20,428 nucleotides of DNA from Polaromonas sp. UBA5171 (GTDB taxonomy: Bacteria; Pseudomonadota; Gammaproteobacteria; Burkholderiales; Burkholderiaceae_C), in assembly GCA_002413395.1 (NCBI GenBank), contig DHWX01000009.1:70618-91045 (forward strand), in the 5' to 3' direction. Position numbers and translations under genes: made by a program. A model generated the notes under the pieces. That model was not told the origin of the DNA. It saw nothing but the letters and a program-made list of their open reading frames with translations, and made no database searches. Positions 8,419-14,301 of this stretch are shown one piece after another (the stretch's first letter is position 1; each line of letters begins with the position of its first letter).

Positions 8419-9486
8419 TCACTGACCATGGTCATGCCGGTGATGCGCATCCGGATAGTGCGCATGGCTGTGGCACATGGTTTCATGGCGATGCCAGTGG
8501 GAATGCTGGCCCACAAACGCAGGATTATGGTCATGCGCATGATGCCCATCCGGAGACGGATGCGCGTGTAAATGCTCATGCTCCAGCGCCTCATGCTGAT
8601 GTGCGTGGGCATGGTGCTCGGTCAGGTGCAGCCAGATACCGAACGCCATCAAGGCAGCCGCCGCCAGCAGTTGCCAAGTCACGGGTTCCGCCAGAAAAAG
8701 CACCGCTACCACGGCCCCTACAAACGGTGCGGTGGAGAAGTAAGCCCCGGCGCGTGATGCGCCAAGGTGCCGCAAGGCCACCACAAAAAGGGTCAGGCTC
8801 ACGCCATACGCCACAAATCCCACCGCCATGGCCGCCGAAAGCTTGAGCGCGCCCGGCAGCGCAGCGCCCGCCACAAAGGCCAGCAACAGATTGGTGGTGC
8901 CCGCCGCCAGGCCTTTTACGCAAGCGATCCAGGAGGCATCGGCCAGCGCCACCCGGCGCGTGAAGTTGTTGTCCAGCGCCCATAACAGGCACGCCAGCAG
9001 CACCGCCAGCGCAGGCCACAGCGATGCAGGCACCTGTGTACCCAAGAGCACTTCATGGGTCGGCCAACTCAGTAAAAGAGCACCCACCACAATCGCCGCC
9101 ATGCCAATGGCAATGCGCCTGTCCACGTTTTCCCTGAACAGGCCCCAAGCCAGAAGGGCCGTCAACACGGCTTCGGCGTTCAGCAGCAAGGCCGCATGAC
9201 TGGCCGGCATCGCCGACAAGCCGAACATCAAAAGCACCGGCGCAATGCCGCCACCACACAGCACGGCTGCCACCAGCCAACGCATTTCTCCCGGATTCAA
9301 ACGGGGTCGGGGCGCACCGCGCAGCCATCGGTAAAGACCCAAGCCGATGCCTGAGCCGAGGTAAAGAAGCCCGGCGAGCAGCCACGGACTGACGTCGTTG
9401 AGCAGCCATTTGGCCAGCGGTGTCCCTGCCCCAAACAAAAAGGCTGAAGCGAAAGCCGCCAGAACACCTGGTTTCCAGCGTGCCAT
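8419..9486 (-). CDS. EamA/DMT-family transporter with histidine-rich C-terminal tail
   Basis: This is a drug/metabolite transporter superfamily inner-membrane protein of 355 residues. The body (about 1-285) has about ten hydrophobic segments and two EamA-like halves. The N-terminal half opens FASAFLFGAGTPLAKWLL, and the second half ends FLAEPVTWQLLAAAALMAFG. The tail is unusual: the last 69 residues hold 25 histidines, mostly as HxH or HH, for example HAHAHQH and HSHWHRH. Such tails normally bind Zn, Ni, Co or Cu ions. The substrate is not known, and metal export or metal-gated transport is inference. I chose ATG 9486 because GGGGAG (minus strand, 9499-9494) sits seven bases ahead. An in-frame start at 9513 would add nine residues with no such site. 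The gene converges on gspF and diverges from the Cys/His-rich gene at 9624. Confidence 0.88.
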   Translation of the reverse strand: MARWKPGVLAAFASAFLFGAGTPLAKWLLNDVSPWLLAGLLYLGSGIGLGLYRWLRGAPRPRLNPGEMRWLVAAVLCGGGIAPVLLMFGLSAMPASHAALLLNAEAVLTALLAWGLFRENVDRRIAIGMAAIVVGALLLSWPTHEVLLGTQVPASLWPALAVLLACLLWALDNNFTRRVALADASWIACVKGLAAGTTNLLLAFVAGAALPGALKLSAAMAVGFVAYGVSLTLFVVALRHLGASRAGAYFSTAPFVGAVVAVLFLAEPVTWQLLAAAALMAFGIWLHLTEHHAHAHQHEALEHEHLHAHPSPDGHHAHDHNPAFVGQHSHWHRHETMCHSHAHYPDAHHRHDHGQ

Positions 9487-9493
9487 TTGCAGT

Positions 9494-9499
9494 CTCCCC
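9494..9499 (-). promoter_or_regulatory. Ribosome binding site of the His-tailed transporter
   Basis: GGGGAG reads on the minus strand seven bases ahead of ATG 9486. It decides the start between 9486 and the in-frame candidate at 9513. Confidence 0.65.
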
Positions 9500-9623
9500 G
9501 GTTGAATCACCAAAATGCGTTAAGCGCCAATTTTGCACGCCAGCTCGCGGCAAGCACAAGCACCCGCCTGCTGAAAGTTAAACGCCAGCCAGAACTTTTA
9601 ACCCTTGGGTTTATCATTCATCC

Positions 9624-10049
9624 ATGCGACCGCTGCTCTTCGCCCTCATGATTGCACTGCTGACCTTGCGCGGCTGGATGGGTGACGCGATGGCGACCGA
9701 AATGGCGTTGGTCCAACTGCAGAATCCGCAATTCGCTTCAAAATCAATCGTTGATGGTCCCCATGAAACGGGGGCTCAGACGTATTTTTTGCATGAAACC
9801 GGCTCACCAGTGGCGTTTCAGGACGCGCAGGACGCTGATGGCTGCGCCGGGCACTCCCATGACCACCCCTCTCATGCGGTAAACGCTGGCTGCGACTCCT
9901 GCGCTGTCTGCCAGATCGGCCATACGTCGACGCTCTCCACAATGGCAGATTCGAGCACCATTTTAAGTGCGCGCGCCCCGCGCCCCGCTGCAGCCACCGC
10001 ATTTACCAGTGCCGACGCTGCACCCGGCCAAAAACCACCCATTTTCTGA
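9624..10049 (+). CDS. Small exported Cys/His-rich protein, possible metal binder
   Basis: A 141-residue protein with a hydrophobic N-terminus (MRPLLFALMIALLTLRGWMG), likely a Sec signal or membrane anchor. Its middle is crowded with possible metal ligands: C74, H77, H79, H81, H84, then C90-x2-C93-x2-C96 and H100. The C-terminus is low-complexity Ala/Pro and ends GQKPPIF. I recall similar short proteins of unknown function in Burkholderiales, some near the DUF2946 group, but I cannot name a family with confidence. It diverges from the His-tailed transporter (137 bases between starts) and precedes DUF411 and CusF-like genes, so a periplasmic metal role is inferred from context. No Shine-Dalgarno sequence is seen before ATG 9624. 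A weak GC hairpin (GGCCC/GGGCC, 10056-10070) follows the stop and has no T-run. Confidence 0.7.
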   Translation: MRPLLFALMIALLTLRGWMGDAMATEMALVQLQNPQFASKSIVDGPHETGAQTYFLHETGSPVAFQDAQDADGCAGHSHDHPSHAVNAGCDSCAVCQIGHTSTLSTMADSSTILSARAPRPAAATAFTSADAAPGQKPPIF

Positions 10050-10223
10050 TTCCCAGGCCCGTATTGGGCCGGTACTTGCTTGCGGCACGGTCTTGTGACC
10101 CGTTACGCCCCCGGATCGCTGCGGTTTCCGCCACCGACTGGCTGGTACTTCAAGAGATTTTTTGGGGCTATCCGCTTATTCCAAACCCGTCAGCCCTACT
10201 GACCACTCACCCAAGGAAACATC

Positions 10224-10691
10224 ATGAAAAGACGATTAATGATTCAGGCCATTGCCAGTGCGGCTGGCGCTTCAGTCACAGCGACAACGCTGCTGGCGCA
10301 GGCAAAACCCAAGGTCGAGGCCTGGAAGGCCCCTGGCTGCGGCTGCTGCGAAGACTGGGCGCGCCACCTGGAAGCCAACGGCTTTCAGGTCACCATGCAT
10401 GAAACTGGCAACACGGCAGCCAGAAACCGGCTGCATGTCCCTGAAAAACTGGGCTCCTGCCACACCGCGCAGGTGGGCGGCTACGCCCTCGAAGGGCATG
10501 TTCCTGCCCGCGAAATCCGCCGCCTTCTGAAAGAACGGCCAAGCGCCGTCGGCCTGGCTGTTCCCGGTATGATCATCGGCTCGCCGGGGATGGATGGACC
10601 TGCCTATGGCGGACGTAAAGACCCTTACGATGTGCTGCTGATCAATGCGGATGGCAGCACCCGTGTTTATCAAAGCTACAACCGCACCTGA
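10224..10691 (+). CDS. DUF411 metal-binding protein (exported)
   Basis: DUF411 proteins are small, probably periplasmic, thioredoxin-like proteins often found beside copper-resistance genes. Their exact role is not settled. The 155-residue product has a cleavable N-terminal signal (about 1-27, starting MKRRLMIQAIASAAGASV). The RR could also suit Tat export, though the motif is not canonical. The DUF411 hallmarks are all present: KAPGCGCCEDW (C39, C41, C42), H48, the SCHT pair (C79, H80), the EGHVP motif (H92), then GLAVPGM and GSPGM with two methionines. A good ribosome site (AAGGAA) lies six bases before ATG 10224. The CusF-like gene follows after 11 bases, so the two are almost certainly one operon. 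I could not assign a promoter or metal-sensor operator in the 174 bases upstream. Confidence 0.92.
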   Translation: MKRRLMIQAIASAAGASVTATTLLAQAKPKVEAWKAPGCGCCEDWARHLEANGFQVTMHETGNTAARNRLHVPEKLGSCHTAQVGGYALEGHVPAREIRRLLKERPSAVGLAVPGMIIGSPGMDGPAYGGRKDPYDVLLINADGSTRVYQSYNRT

Positions 10692-10702
10692 AAGAATCTG
10701 CC

Positions 10703-11011
10703 GTGAAACACTTTTCAACTCCACGCATGGCCCTGCTGGCCACTCTGGCTTTTTCCGCTTTTTCAGTTTTTGCACAAGCCACCACCTTGCCGCAAACGCA
10801 AGCCGAAGTCCGCAAGGTGGACAAAACCGCTGGCATGATCACGCTCAAGCATGGCGAAATCAAAAACCTCAACATGGGGCCCATGACCATGGTGTTCAAA
10901 GCCAAGGACCCGGCGCTGCTCGACAAGGTCAAGGCGGGCGACAAGGTCCGCTTTACCGCAGACCAGGTCAACGGCGCCTTGACTGTTCTTTCGATCGAAC
11001 CCAGCAAATAG
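10703..11011 (+). CDS. CusF-like periplasmic copper-binding protein
   Basis: This 102-residue protein has a signal peptide (about 1-25, ending VFAQA) and a CusF-type small beta-barrel domain. CusF of E. coli is a Cu(I)/Ag(I) metallochaperone for the CusCBA efflux pump and uses H36, W44, M47 and M49. The equivalent stretch here is H50-GEIKNLN-M58-GP-M61-T-M63, so the His and both Met ligands are kept, while the capping Trp is Met. The start codon is GTG 10703, 11 bases after the DUF411 stop, with only a weak GAAAG ahead. No CusCBA genes lie in the window, so the partner may be elsewhere or the protein may work with the DUF411 product. Confidence 0.88.
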   Translation: MKHFSTPRMALLATLAFSAFSVFAQATTLPQTQAEVRKVDKTAGMITLKHGEIKNLNMGPMTMVFKAKDPALLDKVKAGDKVRFTADQVNGALTVLSIEPSK

Positions 11012-11013
11012 GA

Positions 11014-11039
11014 TGCTATCGCTAACGTAGCTTATAGCA
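11014..11039 (+). terminator. Hairpin after the DUF411/CusF-like pair, possible terminator
   Basis: TGCTAT-c-GCTA-acg-TAGC-tt-ATAGCA folds into two stacked stems (6 bp and 4 bp) with a 3-base loop and a small internal bulge. It starts three bases after the CusF-like stop. No T-run follows directly, although TTTTT lies about 25 bases on. It may instead be a degenerate copy of a dispersed palindrome. The 9-mer ATGCTATCG recurs at 11110-11118 just before the next gene. Confidence 0.5.
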
Positions 11040-11126
11040 CCCGTCATCTATTGCCTACAACCTGTTTTTGTACTAGAAAAGGGTTGCCTGCCATGATCGC
11101 GTCTAGCGCATGCTATCGTTCGCAAC

Positions 11127-12422
11127 ATGCCCAAAACCATCCGCTATACCCTGCTGTCGATGCGCGATCTGGCCGTCTCGGTCGGCCCGTTCGTTGTGCT
11201 GGCGGTCACGCTGCTGGCGCTGGCTTACTGGTGGCTGGACCCGAATCCGCCCAAGCGGGTAGTGCTGGCCACCGGACCGGCGCAAAGCGCATATGAAGAA
11301 TTTGGCAAGCGCTACGCGCGCATTCTTGCAAAAGACGGCATCACGGTGGTATTACTGCCCTCCGAAGGGTCGGCCGCCAATTTGCAACTGCTGCGCGAAG
11401 GCAAGGCAGACCTGGGATTTGTACAGGGCGGCACCAGCGAGGCCAAGCTGTCAAGCGATGACAAGCTCGAATCGCTGGGCAGCCTTTTTCTGGAACCGGT
11501 GTGGCTGTTTTACCGCGGGAAGGCCACGCTGAGCAGTCTGACACAACTGCAAGGCCTGCGCGTCAATGTCGGCACGCCTGGCAGCGGAGTGCCCAACCTC
11601 ATGAACAAATTGCTGGAGAGCAACCGCATTGACCCCGGCACGCTGAAGCTTTCCCGGCTTGAACAAACTCCTGCCACCGTCGCATTTTTAGGGGATGAAC
11701 TCGACGCCATCGTATTTGCCTCGGCACCCGAGTCGCTGATGGTGCAGATGCTGCTGCAAACCCCGGGAGTCAAGCTGATGGACTTTGCGCAGAGCGAAGC
11801 CTACACGCGGCGTTTCGCTTTTTTAAGCGCAGCCGTATTGCCGCGCGGCGTGGTCGATCTGGCCACCGACCTTCCACCGCAGGACGTGCATCTGGTTGCG
11901 TCCACCACCACCCTGCTCACGCGGACAAGCACGCACCCGGCACTGCTGCAATTGTTTGCCTTGGCCGGCAACGAAATTCATGGCAGCGCGGGCTGGTTCA
12001 AACGGGCCCACGAATATCCCAACATGGCCAACAACGAACTGCCCATTTCGGCGGAAGCCGAGCGCAGCATCAAGAATGACAAACCCTTTTTGCAGCGCTA
12101 TCTGAACTTCTGGGTGGCCAATCTGGTCGAGCGCATGTGGCTGGTGATGGGCATCATCATCGCGGTACTGTTGCCGCTGTCGCGCATCGTGCCGCCACTT
12201 TATGAGTTTCGCGTGCGGTCACGGATTTTCAGGTGGTACGGCCAGTTACGAGACATTGAAAACCGGGCGACCGATACACAAGACCGGGCACCGCTGATCA
12301 ACGAGCTCAATGAACTGGAAAGCCGCGCCGCAACGATCAGCGTGCCGCTGTCATACACCGACGAGCTTTATGCGCTGCGCAACAACATTCACCTGGTGCG
12401 CACGAAACTGCAAAACCGCTAA
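11127..12422 (+). CDS. Membrane-anchored TAXI-family solute-binding protein
   Basis: TAXI proteins are the extracytoplasmic solute-binding subunits of one class of TRAP transporters. This 431-residue protein has an N-terminal membrane helix (about 16-36) and a periplasmic binding domain (about 42-330). That domain opens KRVVLATGPAQSAYEEFGKR and includes KADLGFVQGGTSE and GLRVNVGTPGSGVPNLM. A second helix follows (about 337-359, MWLVMGIIIAVLLPLSRIVP), with a cytoplasmic, charged, probably coiled-coil tail of about 70 residues. Ordinary TAXI proteins are secreted and lack the second helix and tail. No TRAP permease gene is in the window. Signalling or partnering with a distant permease is possible, but I see no evidence to choose. 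The start at ATG 11127 gives a normal basic N-terminus before the first helix. Confidence 0.88.
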   Translation: MPKTIRYTLLSMRDLAVSVGPFVVLAVTLLALAYWWLDPNPPKRVVLATGPAQSAYEEFGKRYARILAKDGITVVLLPSEGSAANLQLLREGKADLGFVQGGTSEAKLSSDDKLESLGSLFLEPVWLFYRGKATLSSLTQLQGLRVNVGTPGSGVPNLMNKLLESNRIDPGTLKLSRLEQTPATVAFLGDELDAIVFASAPESLMVQMLLQTPGVKLMDFAQSEAYTRRFAFLSAAVLPRGVVDLATDLPPQDVHLVASTTTLLTRTSTHPALLQLFALAGNEIHGSAGWFKRAHEYPNMANNELPISAEAERSIKNDKPFLQRYLNFWVANLVERMWLVMGIIIAVLLPLSRIVPPLYEFRVRSRIFRWYGQLRDIENRATDTQDRAPLINELNELESRAATISVPLSYTDELYALRNNIHLVRTKLQNR

Positions 12423-12441
12423 TATGCGCATTACCGGCTGA

Positions 12442-13258
12442 CTATGAGGCGGGTTCAAACTGCCGGTAAACTTCTTGCGAAACACGCGCCAATTCCTGGC
12501 GCTCAACACCGCCCGACAGGGCATAGCCAAAGTTTTTGTCCACCCGGTAAAAGACGTTGACCGATCCATCCTGGCCGAACCTGAAGGCGGTTTCCTTCCC
12601 CGCGGCTTCGCGTGTCACATACAAGGTCAGCCGCTGGCCACTGGCCACTGGCGGCGGTGTACATGAACTGCGCCACCGGCCCCTTGTCGCCAGGCAACAA
12701 ACGGCCTCCCACCAATTCGTAGCCAATGGCACTCAAAGCGGGCGGACGCACCGGCGCACCGATCCGTTTGCTCAGCCAAGTCACCAGCGCCTGCTCCTGG
12801 TCGGCGCCCACTTCCACTGGTCGGCGGGCATCCGGGCTGTAAACCACATGGGCCACCGCAGCACGATGGGCAAATCCCGTCAAAGTGCCGGGATTGACTG
12901 CGGCCAGGCGTAAGGCTTCGCCGTCTACCGCGCCGCGAACAAGCCAGGCCGAGCTTGCGCTGACCAGGACAAGCGCAATACCAGCCGCCAGACCGCGCCA
13001 TGGCCATACCGTGGTCTCCGGTTTCAAGGGCAAGCGCAACAGCAGCGGCTCGCGCCTCACGGGAGCAAGCCACTCACGCAGCAGTTCGTTTTGGCGTTGC
13101 CACTCCAGCACACGCTGGCGCTCGTCTGGGCAGCTTGCCAAAAACTGCTCAATGTCAATGCAACGAGCCGCTGTCAACTGCCGATCCACATACGCAAGCA
13201 GATCGGCTTCAGTGATGGGTGCGCCGCTGGGAGAGGCTGCGAGTTTGAGATCTTCCAT
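12442..13258 (-). pseudogene. Anti-sigma factor gene, frameshifted by a 7-bp duplication
   Basis: This is the remains of a membrane anti-sigma factor that would hold the adjacent ECF sigma factor inactive. Reading from ATG 13258 gives a cytoplasmic domain (PITEADLLAYVDRQL, residues 15-29, typical of anti-sigma N-termini), one membrane helix (about 88-108) and the start of a periplasmic domain. After GQ206 the frame changes. In the current frame the protein ends at 12503 after 251 residues with an unrelated tail. One frame over, the expected family end continues as RLTLYVTREAAGKETAFRFG and so on to a TAG at 12442. Deleting one copy of the 7-base tandem repeat at 12634-12651 joins the halves into one 269-residue frame. 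No HxxxCxxC zinc motif is present. It could still make the 251-residue form. It converges on the TAXI gene, 19 bases away. Confidence 0.85.
12634..12651 (+). repeat. 7-bp tandem duplication causing the anti-sigma frameshift
   Basis: CTGGCCA occurs at 12634-12640 and again at 12641-12647, followed by a partial CTGG. On the coding (minus) strand this is a doubled AGTGGCC. Seven added bases shift the frame by one, and removal of either copy restores the reading frame of the downstream domain. Confidence 0.88.
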
Positions 13259-13261
13259 AAA

Positions 13262-13742
13262 CTATTTCACGCGCTGGATTTTGCTGACCACTTCGCGCCC
13301 GTGAAAGGCGAGACATGACCGCGCCCACGGGAACGCCGAGCGCCCCGGCCACTTCCTGGCAGCTCAGCTCTTCAACGCCCACCAGCAGCAGCACCTCGCG
13401 CTGATCGTGCGGCAGCCGCTGCAGCAATCGGTCCAGGTCGCGCACTTCAAGCCGATCCGCCTGCGTGGCGCGTTCCGGCAGCTCCGGCACCGCGTCGCCC
13501 GCGCTGTCTTCAGGACGCGAGCGCTGCGAGCGCAGGCGATCGACAAAAGCGTTGTGCATGATGCCAAACATCCAGGCCCGGACTTCGCCGCGCCTTTGCC
13601 ACATCGAAAAGCGGTCTCATGCACGCTCCAGCGTGTCTTGCACCAGATCATCGGCATGATCCCGGTCCGCAGTCAGCCCGCGCGCATATCGCCGCAGGCT
13701 GGGAATGCAGGCCACAATATCGGCTTCGTCCTGGGCGAGCAT
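13262..13742 (-). pseudogene. ECF sigma factor gene with premature stop and 3' frame slip
   Basis: This is an RNA polymerase sigma-70 ECF factor in which two lesions are visible. From ATG 13742 the product opens MLAQDEADIVACIPSLRRYA and runs through DDLVQDTLERA, sigma region 2. It then meets TGA at 13619-13617 (codon 42), exactly where homologues normally have Trp. Reading on gives DRFSMWQRRGEVRAWMFGIM and a good region 4 (LPHDQREVLLLVGVEELSCQ, then GAVMSRLSRAR). There the frame slips: in the +1 frame the sequence continues as GREVVSKIQRVK and stops at TAG 13264-13262, three bases before the anti-sigma start. The repaired gene would code for about 160 residues, a normal ECF size. A restart at ATG 13604 would lack most of region 2. 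The order COG4315 gene, sigma, anti-sigma suggests one operon. Confidence 0.87.
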
Positions 13743-13799
13743 GGGTCTTTCAGAGTCGCATTCACTGGCCAGCCACGATGCAGGCTAAGGTCTTGATGG

Positions 13800-14174
13800 T
13801 CAAGGCTTGACGACGTGCCACACACCCTTGAAGTTGTCGCCCATCTTGTCGCCGGATTTGGTGTCGGAAGCATAGCGATACACCGGTTTTCCTTTGTAAG
13901 CCCACTGTTTGGCGCCATCGTCGCGCGTCACGATCGACATGTCGCCTTCCGGCTTGGCATCAGTCGCTGCCAGGACGGCCGGCCACAAGGCGGCGCAAGG
14001 GCCATTGCAGGTGCTCTTGCCGCTGCCTGCCACATCCTTGTCAAAGGTATAGACCGTCATGCCTGCAGAGTTGACCAGCATACCGCCAGCGGGTTTGAGC
14101 ATGTCAGCCTGGGCCAAGGTCGATACCATCGCCATGAGGGAAAGAGCCAGAATTGGAATCAAACGAGTTTTCAT
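13800..14174 (-). CDS. Exported COG4315 protein with secreted-repeat (PF03640-type) motifs
   Basis: A 124-residue exported protein of unknown function. It has a Sec signal peptide (1-23, ending LAQA) without a lipobox cysteine. Two copies of the short secreted repeat follow: VYTFDKDVAGSGKSTCNGPC with ALWPA (about 41-66), and QWAYKGKPVYRYASDTKSGD with GVWHVV (about 88-122). C56 and C60 could form a disulfide. The reading frame is intact. A ribosome site AAGGAA lies just ahead of ATG 14174, and an ECF-type promoter sits 46-75 bases upstream. In related bacteria this family commonly precedes an ECF sigma/anti-sigma pair, as it does here, so it is the likely target and first gene of that operon. 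Confidence 0.88.
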   Translation of the reverse strand: MKTRLIPILALSLMAMVSTLAQADMLKPAGGMLVNSAGMTVYTFDKDVAGSGKSTCNGPCAALWPAVLAATDAKPEGDMSIVTRDDGAKQWAYKGKPVYRYASDTKSGDKMGDNFKGVWHVVKP

Positions 14175-14219
14175 GGGATTTTTCCTTCAAAGGTTTAATG
14201 AAAGCAGAGGAGACACTGT

Positions 14220-14249
14220 GATAGACGCAAGAGCGAGCCCAATTATTCC
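14220..14249 (-). promoter_or_regulatory. Candidate ECF sigma-type promoter of the COG4315 gene
   Basis: On the minus strand, GGAATAA (14249-14243) is followed after 15 bases by CGTCTATC (14227-14220). ECF promoters typically carry a GGAAT/GGAAC-like -35 and a CGTC-like -10 with about 16-17 bases between them, which fits. The predicted leader is about 40 bases to ATG 14174. I infer autoregulation by the sigma factor encoded two genes on, which is now broken. Confidence 0.6.
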
Positions 14250-14301
14250 CGCATCAAGCCCGCATCCTGGGACTTGCTGGCGCTCGGTCAAGATCCGCAG
14301 C

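Noticed and set aside
9577..9602. GTTAAA/TTTAAC inverted repeat between the divergent metal genes as an operator
   Set aside because: Six AT-rich bases per arm with a 14-base gap is close to chance, and it resembles no metal-regulator site I know.
12503..12633. Current 251-residue ending of the anti-sigma protein as its natural C-terminus
   Set aside because: The other frame carries family-like sequence over the same bases and joins exactly when one 7-bp repeat copy is removed.
13617..13619. TGA in the sigma gene as a recoded (selenocysteine or Trp) codon
   Set aside because: No selenocysteine element is apparent, Trp is the expected residue, and other genes end in normal TGA stops. The same gene also has a second lesion.
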